This document shows positions 22,766 through 31,259 of a stretch of 36,806 nucleotides of DNA, piece by piece. The position numbers and the translations under genes were made by a program. The notes under the pieces were generated by a model, which did no database searches, was not told the DNA's origin, and worked only from the letters and a program-made list of their open reading frames with translations. Origin of the DNA: Bacteroidota bacterium (GTDB lineage Bacteria > Bacteroidota > Bacteroidia > Bacteroidales > VadinHA17); contig JADFQJ010000024.1 of NCBI GenBank assembly GCA_022561875.1, positions 1 through 36,806 of the forward strand, written 5' to 3'. Within the stretch, counting starts at the first letter, position 1. Each line of letters starts with the position of its first letter.

Positions 22766-25423
22766 CTACCACAGAGTATCTTTATCAGATTTCCTGGTGT
22801 TATCCTTCAAACTCTCAAAACGTTGTAAAACTTCATCTCTGAAACCGTTGATCTCATTAAGCATAAAAGGATGCATTTCCAGGTTATTCTCAAGCAAAGA
22901 ATATATCACTTTCAACCTGTTGGAATAAATATTCCCGCGCCTGATCAGTTTGTTAACGTTTTGCTCTCTTTCGATTTGTATGCAAGCCCTTTTCAGTGAG
23001 TAGTAAACATCGTTGAACTTTAACAGGTTCACAGCAGTTGCTTTTCCGTACCTTGAAAGAAGGGTTTTCCACAAAGAGAAATCGGGATCATATGCAGAGG
23101 TATTCCATTCATAATCTGCTACAGTTGAATACTTCACCTGGTATTGTTCAGATGTTATAGCCCCGTTAATAAACATATGCGGACCATCATTATACTCGTG
23201 GAAGTTTTCAGGGAGGTCAACATCATAAGGTTCGAACAGATTGCACAATTTTATTTTACCGGGGTATAATCCGGGATAACCTCCATAGTCTGAGCTCAGA
23301 CCACGTGCATCCAAAGTATTATCCCAAAGCATAGGGTTCCTGCCAATCAGCTTTTTATACCGGAATATATCAGCCATATCGACAGACAAAGACCGCTTTG
23401 TCGGACCTGTCCAGATAACTGCAACATCGCCGGGTATTTGCGGCATAAGTTCACGGAAATATTGTTCAGCCCTGCCCCTGCTTTTGTCAATAAATTCATT
23501 CAGGTACCATGGAGGACAAAATTCAAGCCGCGTACCAGGGTAACTGCTTTGAATCCATGAATATATCTCATTCACCATATGTGCCTGTGCATTCTGCAGA
23601 TTGATAAATCTTTTTTTGTCTTCAGGTGTATATAAAGCATAAAGTTTCCGGTAATCTCCTTCGTGTGGCACAAAATCATCTGCCATCAGCATCAGTGTTT
23701 TTGCTCCTGCAGAGAGGCCAATCCGGTATACTGATTTCAACTTTTCGATGCTTCCGGGATCAGAATGTGTAAAGATATATCTGAGCTCATCAGTAAGCGA
23801 GTCAGTATGCATTTCGTAATCAAAATGATAGTATGGATTTACCATGATGCCAAGATCGGTAACACCGGTTTTTTTACATTCATCACCTGCTTTTATTACC
23901 CCTGTTTTATACAGGTCGCCGGGATCATACCAATCCTTCCTGCCCCTGGTTTGTCTATAACCAACATAGGCTTTGTTAAACTTGAGCAAGCTCATTTCAG
24001 ATATCAGGTTAACATCCCTTTCCAGCTCTTCTTCATTCATCCATGCAGAGAACAAATATGACCGGCCCGTAAAATCAGGCCAATCAATAATATTTGCCGA
24101 ATGCAAAACGAATTCATCCTTGTTAAGAAGTTGTATCAGTGTGGTTACAGCATAGTAATCACCAGAAGGTTTATTACCTGTCATGAAAATAACCCGTGGG
24201 TTTTCAGGCAGATTAGAAATCAGATATCCCTGTTGATGCTCCACTATCTTATCCATTGTCATCTTTGTAGAATACTTTCTGAATAATTCATTCCGGCCAA
24301 GGCAAAAGATTGTTGTTAGCGTATCAGGTATTATTCCTGAACCATCAGAGATGATCTCAACTCCGCTGAAGTTAAAAGAGCTGTCCAGATTATGTATAAA
24401 TATTATATCAAGTCTTTCTTTCAACAACTGTGCAGCTGCCATTGTTTCAATTGCCGGCGCTGAAGGAATCAGAATTACAGGATAGTTGTAACTGTTGCTA
24501 TCAGGCATAAAATAATAATACTCCCCTTTTTCCTCTGCCACCCTGGGAGCGGGTAATAAAAGATCAATTTTACTGTAGCTAATATCTATGAATGGATCTA
24601 TTCGCTCAAGTGCAGAAAAGTTCCATTTTGAATAGCGAAAATCAACATTGTCTACCCACAGAGTTCCGGTACCCTTTAATCCCAGGAATATTTTTACGTA
24701 TCTTGCATTATCAGGAATATCCCCTTCTGAGAAAGGATAGTTATAAGATCTTCCGTTCACTCTTGCCCAGCCGAACTTATCTATATGCCAAAAATTTGAG
24801 AATGAATAACCTTTGAAGGAATTATCAATATATGTACCTGTATAGGGATAATAATATTTACCCTCGACAGGTATCTTGTTTTTATCATAAAACATAAGCC
24901 GAATATCCACGGCCTGATGTATTTTTGTACCCAATCGTGAGGTAGAAGAAGAAATATTCTCCAGCCGGATATCATATGAAAAAGAATAGTTTCCGGGAAT
25001 AACCCGAATAAAATCGCTCATAATCCCCTCACCCATCAAGTCCGTTTCACTCGCTGATTCACGTTTGATCTTAATTGAATGTATTCCATCAGATATTTCA
25101 TTTTCTGAATAGAAATTCTTGTTTAAACTCACCCATTTAACATGTTCACCCACCTTATTCCATCCCTGAATAGAAAATGACAGATCTATAGAATCCCTGG
25201 AGAAAAACTTTCCAAGTTCAAATGAAGGATTATGAACAAGATTCCCATTATCAATCTGCGTTTTCCTGATCTGGTATGGAATTGTGAAAGGATCATTACT
25301 TGACCAGGCAGCCTGTTTATGAGTAGCTGTTTTTTTACCTGTACAGCCTGAAATCAGAAAAAAACCGATTATTAAAATGACAAAGCCGGCTAATATGGTG
25401 AGTTTTACACTTCTTTTGTACAT
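22766..25423 (-). CDS. GH84-like (beta-N-acetylglucosaminidase family) lipoprotein
   Basis: An 885-aa lipoprotein with lipobox LISGC (Cys 27). Residues about 60-265 look like a carbohydrate-binding sandwich (VHNPSFELGKFF, KGTGTLWVDNVDFRYS). About 315-445 resembles the GH20b-type domain that precedes GH84. The catalytic barrel (about 450-780) has LMLMADDFVP with the paired Asp at 582-583, VAVIWTGPTKRSL at about 668-678 and MLWDNT at 698-703, the GH84 pattern. The following WDN-PVND consensus is replaced by WDNTLDARG. GH84 enzymes remove N-acetylglucosamine by a substrate-assisted mechanism. It is probably surface or periplasmic; the substrate is unknown. Confidence 0.7.
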   Translation of the reverse strand: MYKRSVKLTILAGFVILIIGFFLISGCTGKKTATHKQAAWSSNDPFTIPYQIRKTQIDNGNLVHNPSFELGKFFSRDSIDLSFSIQGWNKVGEHVKWVSLNKNFYSENEISDGIHSIKIKRESASETDLMGEGIMSDFIRVIPGNYSFSYDIRLENISSSTSRLGTKIHQAVDIRLMFYDKNKIPVEGKYYYPYTGTYIDNSFKGYSFSNFWHIDKFGWARVNGRSYNYPFSEGDIPDNARYVKIFLGLKGTGTLWVDNVDFRYSKWNFSALERIDPFIDISYSKIDLLLPAPRVAEEKGEYYYFMPDSNSYNYPVILIPSAPAIETMAAAQLLKERLDIIFIHNLDSSFNFSGVEIISDGSGIIPDTLTTIFCLGRNELFRKYSTKMTMDKIVEHQQGYLISNLPENPRVIFMTGNKPSGDYYAVTTLIQLLNKDEFVLHSANIIDWPDFTGRSYLFSAWMNEEELERDVNLISEMSLLKFNKAYVGYRQTRGRKDWYDPGDLYKTGVIKAGDECKKTGVTDLGIMVNPYYHFDYEMHTDSLTDELRYIFTHSDPGSIEKLKSVYRIGLSAGAKTLMLMADDFVPHEGDYRKLYALYTPEDKKRFINLQNAQAHMVNEIYSWIQSSYPGTRLEFCPPWYLNEFIDKSRGRAEQYFRELMPQIPGDVAVIWTGPTKRSLSVDMADIFRYKKLIGRNPMLWDNTLDARGLSSDYGGYPGLYPGKIKLCNLFEPYDVDLPENFHEYNDGPHMFINGAITSEQYQVKYSTVADYEWNTSAYDPDFSLWKTLLSRYGKATAVNLLKFNDVYYSLKRACIQIEREQNVNKLIRRGNIYSNRLKVIYSLLENNLEMHPFMLNEINGFRDEVLQRFESLKDNTRKSDKDTLW

Positions 25424-25533
25424 TTTTTTTAAAGTAAAACAATCTTCTATTTGAAAGGATAATAATTAAACGGGGAAAATACAAAGCTTTTCACTATTAT
25501 TCAAAAAACTAAAGAGACATTAATAAATTATTA

Positions 25534-25760
25534 TAACGATTCAGTGTTTAATAAAAGAAGCGCCTAAAGTGCCTAAAGTGCCTAAAATGCCTAAAATTGA
25601 AGAATCATGAATCGTTAATCGTGAGTCGTGAAGCTTTTGCCTTTTCTTTTCCTTACTCACCTTACTTACCTTACTCACCTTGTTTTGCTTTCAATATATC
25701 TATCTTTAATAACGTATAGGCGCTCTTAACTTTAGTTCACTTTAAGTACTGATTAGTTAC
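25534..25760. mobile_element. MITE-like GCCTAAAGT element with 9-bp flanking repeat
   Basis: A 227-base element with imperfect terminal inverted repeats TAACGATTCAGT (25534-25545) and ACTGATTAGTTA (25748-25759), 10 of 12 paired. Inside are GTGCCTAAA tandem units, a CTTACTCACC tract and the right-end words TAGGCGCTCTTAACTTTAG and TTCACTTTAAGTACT, all shared with 9197-9554. AAATTATTA lies directly left (25525-25533) and directly right (25761-25769) after one base; the right copy contains the stop codon of the upstream gene. It codes for nothing and probably needs a transposase elsewhere in the genome. Confidence 0.72.
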
Positions 25761-25766
25761 AAATTA

Positions 25767-26513
25767 TTAATGAAACAGAAATCCTAATCTTATTTCAAGC
25801 CGGTTATACTGTTCATATCTTTTAGTTTCGTAGCCTGTCCAGTTATCAGTATCAATATAAAGAAGTTGCTGATAGCGGTAAGCCATATTGAAGCATAAAG
25901 AAGTATGTTCAAGCGGGATCATAACTCCAATACCAATGCCGGCCATCGGGCCTCCTTTAGCTTTTCTAAATTCCCAGTTATTCTCCATAGGTAAAGAATA
26001 GCCTCCCTGTGCAAACAAAAAGGGTGAAAAAGCATCGTCAAGCAACTGATACCGCAGATCTGCAAAAACCGGGACCGATATCTCACTGAAGAATTCAATT
26101 CCAATACCACCACCAAAATAAAATCCTCCCTTAAACTGATATCCATTGACAGATTGCATGCTAAACGGTGCAGACAAGTCACTTAATCTGCTGCCGGCAA
26201 GAACACCAATACCTGTATAATTAAAATACCCCTCCCGTTCTTTCACTTTTATCCCATCAGATTCAGGAACAACCTCTTCCCTTACAATTTTGTCAATCTC
26301 ATCTTCCCTGAATACCCAAACATTTCTGCCGCATGACCTTATACTTACATACTCACCACTTTTATACTCTATTACCTGTCCCCTGATAATAGTTCCGTTT
26401 TTAAGATAAACAACATCCTCCTCAACTTTCTTTTGCTGTGTGAATACCTGAAGAGTGAGGATTGAAAATAACAGAAAAAATAATGATTTTGATAAGACCG
26501 GGTTAATTTTCAT
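25767..26513 (-). CDS. Secreted or outer-membrane beta-barrel-type protein, 248 aa
   Basis: A signal peptide (ending near VFTQQ) is followed by a short beta-rich segment DVVYLKNGTIIRGQVIEYKS, a form seen at the start of many Bacteroidota envelope proteins, then glycine- and aromatic-rich alternating strands (FKGGFYFGGGIGIEFFSEIS, GPMAGIGIGVMIPLEHTSLC) ending LEIRLGFLFH. This fits a small outer-membrane beta barrel with a periplasmic N-terminal domain. No specific function was recognised. It is divergent from the LVIVD lipoprotein across a dyad-rich region, and a MITE-like element sits directly at its stop codon. Confidence 0.72.
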   Translation of the reverse strand: MKINPVLSKSLFFLLFSILTLQVFTQQKKVEEDVVYLKNGTIIRGQVIEYKSGEYVSIRSCGRNVWVFREDEIDKIVREEVVPESDGIKVKEREGYFNYTGIGVLAGSRLSDLSAPFSMQSVNGYQFKGGFYFGGGIGIEFFSEISVPVFADLRYQLLDDAFSPFLFAQGGYSLPMENNWEFRKAKGGPMAGIGIGVMIPLEHTSLCFNMAYRYQQLLYIDTDNWTGYETKRYEQYNRLEIRLGFLFH

Positions 26514-26534
26514 ACAATACAGGCTTTTTTGATT

Positions 26535-26620
26535 AGATGAAATTCTCTTTTATATGGTTGCGTAGCTTTTTTTTCAACAGTGAATAATAAAACGCAACCA
26601 TTGCACCTGTTTTTTCATCT
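26535..26620. promoter_or_regulatory. Symmetric double inverted repeat in a divergent promoter region
   Basis: AGATGAAA (26535) and ATGGTTGCG (26554) on the left are mirrored by CGCAACCAT (26593) and TTTCATCT (26613) on the right. The spacer between the two words is 11 bases on both sides, giving one dyad of 86 bases. It lies between divergent start codons. It may be an operator, a cruciform or the ends of an old insertion. Confidence 0.45.
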
Positions 26621-26663
26621 GTATTAAAGTAACGGGGGATTTTCCCATAAATTTTAATTTAAA

Positions 26664-27953
26664 ATGAAAAGAGCTTTCATTAAAAGTTTTTTTCTTTTAT
26701 TACTTCCGGCGCTTTTTACAGGTTGCCAGGATAAGTTTTTCGAGGAATACAAAATAAATATTCCTGTTTATCTGAGCTACGAAGATTTGAGAAATCCTGT
26801 AAAACAAACAGCCAACCAGGAATTGAAAGATCCCGGAAAAATCTATTTTAAGGATAATTACCTCTTCATAAACGAGAACCTTAAAGGCATCCATATCATT
26901 GATAATTCTGATCCTGCCTCTCCTGAAAATATTGCATTTGTAGAAATACCCGGTAATGTTGATATAGCGGTTAAAGGCAATATTTTATTTGCTAACAGCT
27001 GGGTTGATTTGGTTGTTCTGGATATTTCAGACCTTAACAATATACAGGAAGTTAACAGGATTAATGACATATTCCCTTATGCTCTTCCGTCCACAGGAAA
27101 TGATTACAGAATATCTGATATTGAAGAAGATAAAGGTGTGGTTATCGACTGGGAAGTAAAGGAGGTGCGGAAAAAAATTGAACCGTACTACCCATACCCA
27201 GGGCCTTATCCTTTCCTTGAAAAATGGTTATGGAGAAATGAGGCATTTTTATCAGCTTCCGGCTCTGGCGGATCAGATGGCGCTTCATTTGGTGTAGGTG
27301 GTTCTATGGCACGGTTTATATTGTATGACAATTATCTTTATGCACTTGACGACATAAAGCTAAAGCTAATTGACATTTCAACCCCAGAGGAACCTGTTTT
27401 TAACAGTGACATATACATTGGCTGGGAAATGGAAACGGTATTTATTTACGATGATCACCTGTTTATGGGCGCAAAAAACGGGATGTATATATACGATCTT
27501 GCCAATCCGGCCAGCCCGGAGCAGATATCCTACTTCCGTCATTTTACAAGTTGTGATCCGGTTGTTGTTGATGGGGATTATGCATATGTTACACTTAATT
27601 CGGCAAATGCCCTGTGCGGAAGAGCAGTTAATGAACTTCAGATAATTAGTATTGTGGATCTTTCAAATCCAAGTCTTCTGAGGACACTACCTATGAATTC
27701 TCCTAAAGGACTGGGAATAGATAACGAAACACTTTTTATTTGCGACGGTGATGCGGGACTTAAGGTGTATAATGTCAGTGATCCTTACTCATTGGGTGCC
27801 AGTTTCATAACCAGCTTTGAAGATATAAATACTTTTGATGTAATTCCGGTAAATGATATTTTATTCATGATCGGGTCAGACGGACTGTTTCAATATGATT
27901 ATTCCGATATTGAAAACATTCGGTTTTTAAGTAAAATACCCGTTACCCTCTAA
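26664..27953 (+). CDS. LVIVD-repeat lipoprotein, 429 aa
   Basis: The lipobox FTGC places the modified Cys at about 21, followed by QDKFFEEYKINIPVYLSYED. The mature protein is a chain of beta-propeller-like LVIVD repeats, such as GIHIIDNSDPASPENIAFVE, DLVVLDISDLNNIQEVNRIN and GMYIYDLANPASPEQISYFR, spanning about residues 60-420. Such proteins are outer-membrane or surface lipoproteins of unknown function in many Bacteroidota. A central insert (YPYPGPYPFLEKWLWRNEAF) followed by a Gly/Ser-rich stretch may be a loop. The gene is alone on the plus strand and ends at a strong terminator. Confidence 0.88.
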   Translation: MKRAFIKSFFLLLLPALFTGCQDKFFEEYKINIPVYLSYEDLRNPVKQTANQELKDPGKIYFKDNYLFINENLKGIHIIDNSDPASPENIAFVEIPGNVDIAVKGNILFANSWVDLVVLDISDLNNIQEVNRINDIFPYALPSTGNDYRISDIEEDKGVVIDWEVKEVRKKIEPYYPYPGPYPFLEKWLWRNEAFLSASGSGGSDGASFGVGGSMARFILYDNYLYALDDIKLKLIDISTPEEPVFNSDIYIGWEMETVFIYDDHLFMGAKNGMYIYDLANPASPEQISYFRHFTSCDPVVVDGDYAYVTLNSANALCGRAVNELQIISIVDLSNPSLLRTLPMNSPKGLGIDNETLFICDGDAGLKVYNVSDPYSLGASFITSFEDINTFDVIPVNDILFMIGSDGLFQYDYSDIENIRFLSKIPVTL

Positions 27954-27989
27954 ATACCCTCTACCCTAAATTAACCTAAATTTACCTAT

Positions 27990-28022
27990 CCGGGGCCTGT
28001 CCAGGTCCCGGTTAGTTTTTTT
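27990..28022. terminator. Strong rho-independent terminator between convergent genes
   Basis: The hairpin CCGGGGCCTG-TC-CAGGTCCCGG (27990-28011; one G-T pair) is followed by TTAG and TTTTTTT (28016-28022). It suits the plus-strand LVIVD gene, whose stop is 37 bases upstream. The DUF1080 gene converges on the other side, where no T-run follows in the minus direction. Confidence 0.8.
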
Positions 28023-28025
28023 ATG

Positions 28026-28769
28026 TTATAACTCCCGAACCCAAATATTGCGGTAGCTAACGGGATTACCATGATCCTGCAGGCTTAGGGGTAGTTTGGC
28101 ATCATGTGGTTTGTAAGAATGGGCTCCGATAAAATCGGTGTTGCCCCATATTGCCACATGATTCTGAACGAGTATTCCATTATGGATTACAGTGACATAT
28201 GCAGGTATGATAACTCTTCCGCTTTCTCCAAAACGGGGCGCCGAAAAAATAATATCATATATCTGCCATTCTGCCGGTTTCTTACAGGCATTCACCAGGG
28301 GAATATGCTCCTTATAAATTGATGCAGCCTGGCCGTTTGAGTATGTTTGGTTTTCATAGGAGTCAAGCACCTGCACTTCGTAACGGTCCATCAGAAAAAC
28401 ACCACTGTTGCCACGGCCTTGTCCCTCACCCACCACTTTTTCAGGTGACCGCCATTCGATGTGCAGCTGAATGTCGGCAAAGGTTTCTTTTGTGAGGATG
28501 GAACCGGTACCTCTTTTAACGGTTACACATCCGTTTTCTACTATCCATCCAGCTTCTTTACCTATTTTATTCTGCCATTGATCTAGGTTGCTTCCGTCAA
28601 AAAGTACGATCGCATCTGATGGTGGTGCAGCGCCATCACCGGGTGTGACAACGGGTGGCACAGGTTCCCAAATTTCAGTCGATTGAGGTGTTTTTTTCTG
28701 GGCAGATGCAAAAATGCAGAGCGAGGCTGCCAAAACTGTCAATAGTGTTTTCATAATTAGATTCTTCAT
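28026..28769 (-). CDS. DUF1080 (3-keto-disaccharide hydrolase domain) exported protein
   Basis: A 247-aa protein with a signal peptide (a start at the sixth codon, MKTLLTVLAASLCIFASAQK, is equally good) and the DUF1080 lectin-like beta sandwich: DAIVLFDGSNLDQWQNKIGK, RGNSGVFLMDRYEVQVLDSY, PAEWQIYDIIFSAPRFGESG and HNGILVQNHVAIWG. The domain is common in Bacteroidota and Planctomycetota; some members hydrolyse 3-keto-glucosides. Which glycan it acts on cannot be told. It is a single-gene unit, bordered by a terminator on its 3' side, and its location near the GH84-like gene may be incidental. Confidence 0.88.
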   Translation of the reverse strand: MKNLIMKTLLTVLAASLCIFASAQKKTPQSTEIWEPVPPVVTPGDGAAPPSDAIVLFDGSNLDQWQNKIGKEAGWIVENGCVTVKRGTGSILTKETFADIQLHIEWRSPEKVVGEGQGRGNSGVFLMDRYEVQVLDSYENQTYSNGQAASIYKEHIPLVNACKKPAEWQIYDIIFSAPRFGESGRVIIPAYVTVIHNGILVQNHVAIWGNTDFIGAHSYKPHDAKLPLSLQDHGNPVSYRNIWVREL

Positions 28770-28852
28770 AAGGTTTAACCAATTTAGATTTGAAAGTAAT
28801 CCTGAAAATTTTTATAACACCCGCAGGATATCCTATTGAAGTGATTAGCTAT

Positions 28853-28964
<112 letters not shown>

Positions 28965-28975
<11 letters not shown>

Positions 28976-29843
28976 TCCGGCTAGCCATTAGAGTATTCTT
29001 TAGCAGGGATACAATTGTCATCGGACCAACTCCTCCCGGGACTGGAGTTATGAAGCTACATTTAGGCGCAACTTCATCGAATGCAACATCACCAACCAGT
29101 TTCCAACCCGATTTTGTCTTATCCGATCTGATCCTGGTAATTCCAACATCGATTACAACTGCACCCTCTTTAACCATATCAGCCGTTAAAAATCCGGCTT
29201 TCCCCATGGCAACAATAATAATATCTGCTTTAGAAGATAGTTCAGCGATATTTGGAGTACGGCTGTGACAAAGGGTTACCGTAGCATTTCCGCGTGAAGT
29301 TTTTCTCGATAACAGAATACTTACAGGTTTACCCACAATATTGCTCCGCCCGATAACAACGCATGATTTTCCCGAAGTCTCAATTTTATATCTGCTCAAT
29401 AGCTCAATTATACCGGCAGGAGTAGCAGAAACATATGAAGGAAGGCCAATAAACATACGTCCGACATTTGCCGGATGAAACCCATCCACATCTTTTTTGG
29501 GATCTACTGCTTCAATTACCCTATGCTCTGAGATGTGATCAGGCAGTGGTAACTGGACTATCATGCCGTCAATATCGTCATCACGATTGAATTCAGCAAT
29601 CTTTTCAAGCAATTCATTCTCGGTGACAGATTCCATCATTCGCACAACCGTTGATTTGATACCCACCGTTTCACAAGCTTTCTCTTTGTGTGAGACATAA
29701 GTTTCACTGGCGCCATCTGCACCAACCAGAATAGCTACAAGATGAGGAATCTTACCTCCTTTTTTTTTGATATCAGCTACTTCGGCAGCAATTTCCTCTT
29801 TAATCTGGTTTGCAACCTTTTTTCCATCAATAATCTGGTACAT
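28965..29843 (-). CDS. folD: Bifunctional methylenetetrahydrofolate dehydrogenase/cyclohydrolase
   Basis: The 292-aa enzyme interconverts 5,10-methylene-THF, 5,10-methenyl-THF and 10-formyl-THF in the cytoplasm, supplying one-carbon units for purines and fMet. Seen are [12 protein letters not shown] with the catalytic Tyr and Lys (about 49 and 53), [27 protein letters not shown], the NAD(P) motif [20 protein letters not shown] and [16 protein letters not shown]. Length and motifs are standard. The minus-strand order is argS, ffh, folD with gaps of 24 and 60 bases, so they are probably co-transcribed. The last residues fall in a repeat. Confidence 0.96.
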
Positions 29844-29903
29844 AATGAGTTATGTTATTTACTTGATTTTATTTCATATTAAAGGCTAAGGCTGAGGCTT
29901 CTT

Positions 29904-31235
29904 CTAATTCCCAAATTGCATATTACTCATCATACGGGCTAAATTTTTCTTATCTGACACCATCTTCATCATTTTCCTTGTTTCATTAAACTGTTTGATC
30001 AGACTGTTCACTTCCTGGATAGTTGTACCACTGCCATTTGCTATTCTTTTTCTTCTGCTGCCATTCATAACATTAGGATCTTCCCTTTCCTCAGGGGTCA
30101 TAGACTGAATAATCGCTTCAATTCCCTTAAAAGCATCATCATCGATATCTACATTTTTCAACGCTTTTCCAACACCAGGGATCATCGATGCAAGATCTTT
30201 CACATTTCCCATCTTCTTTATCTGGTTGATCTGTGAGATAAAATCATTAAAATCGAACTGGTTCTTAGCAATTTTCTTTTTTAGCTTTCTTGCTTCTTCA
30301 ACATCATATTGCTCCTGTGCTTTCTCAACCAGCGAAACTACATCACCCATTCCAAGGATCCTGTCTGCCATCCTGTCGGGATGAAAAACATCAAGAGCAT
30401 CAAGTTTCTCGCCTGCACTAATGAATTTGATAGGTTTATTAACCACCGACCGGATAGAAAGAGCGGCGCCACCACGAGCATCGCCGTCCAGTTTGGTAAG
30501 TACAACACCTTCATAATCAAGCCTTTCATTAAACTCTTTTGCTGTATTAACCGCATCCTGCCCTGTCATCGAATCCACAACAAAAAGGGTTTCCCCTGGG
30601 TTAAGAGCTTCTTTTATAGCCGCTATCTCATTCATCATTGTTTCGTCAATAGCAAGCCTGCCGGCTGTATCGACTATCAACAAATCATATCCATATTTTT
30701 TTGCATGCTTCACAGCCGCTATTGCAATTTTCACAGGATTCCGGTTATCCTCGTCAGAATAAACCGGGACATCTATCTGCTCACCGATCACTTTCAGCTG
30801 TTCGATAGCTGCCGGCCTGTAAATGTCACATGCAACAAGCAAAGGGTTTTTTCCTTTTTTCTTTTTTAAAAGCGCTGCCAGTTTACCCGAAAAAGTAGTC
30901 TTACCAGAGCCCTGCAGTCCGGATACAAGCACTACAGCAGGGTTCCCTTTCAAATTAATCTCTTCACTGCTGCTTCCCATCAGTTCAACCAGTTCATCAT
31001 GTACCAGTTTCACAATCATCTGGTCGGGCTTCACAGCTTTGAGCACGTCCTGTCCCATCGCTTTGTTCTTTATTGAATCGGTAAACGACTTAGCTATCTT
31101 ATAGTTTACGTCAGCATCAAGCAAAGCTCTTCTCACTTCTTTCAGGGTTTCGGCTACGTTTATTTCGGTTATTCTGCCCTGACCTTTCAGTAGCTTAAAT
31201 GATTTCTCAAGTTTGTCACTTAAATTTTCAAACAT
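29904..31235 (-). CDS. ffh: Signal recognition particle protein Ffh (SRP54)
   Basis: The 443-aa GTPase has the N domain (1-90), the G domain with [10 protein letters not shown] (P-loop about 106-113), [17 protein letters not shown] (189-194) and [10 protein letters not shown] (from 247), and a C-terminal M domain with [13 protein letters not shown] and a final methionine-rich helix ([16 protein letters not shown]). It binds 4.5S RNA and signal sequences of nascent membrane proteins and docks on FtsY. The 4.5S RNA gene is not visible in this window. It lies 24 bases after argS on the same strand. Confidence 0.97.
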   Translation of the reverse strand: MFENLSDKLEKSFKLLKGQGRITEINVAETLKEVRRALLDADVNYKIAKSFTDSIKNKAMGQDVLKAVKPDQMIVKLVHDELVELMGSSSEEINLKGNPAVVLVSGLQGSGKTTFSGKLAALLKKKKGKNPLLVACDIYRPAAIEQLKVIGEQIDVPVYSDEDNRNPVKIAIAAVKHAKKYGYDLLIVDTAGRLAIDETMMNEIAAIKEALNPGETLFVVDSMTGQDAVNTAKEFNERLDYEGVVLTKLDGDARGGAALSIRSVVNKPIKFISAGEKLDALDVFHPDRMADRILGMGDVVSLVEKAQEQYDVEEARKLKKKIAKNQFDFNDFISQINQIKKMGNVKDLASMIPGVGKALKNVDIDDDAFKGIEAIIQSMTPEEREDPNVMNGSRRKRIANGSGTTIQEVNSLIKQFNETRKMMKMVSDKKNLARMMSNMQFGN

Positions 31236-31259
31236 GTCTAAGTAATATGTTAAAAGTTA

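Noticed and set aside
22540-22842. Overlapping plus-strand frames of 79-131 codons
   Set aside because: They consist of repeat words and the antisense of the GH84-like gene; no conserved protein pattern.
30309-30869. 186-codon plus-strand frame inside ffh
   Set aside because: Antisense to conserved Ffh GTPase motifs; the ffh frame explains the openness.
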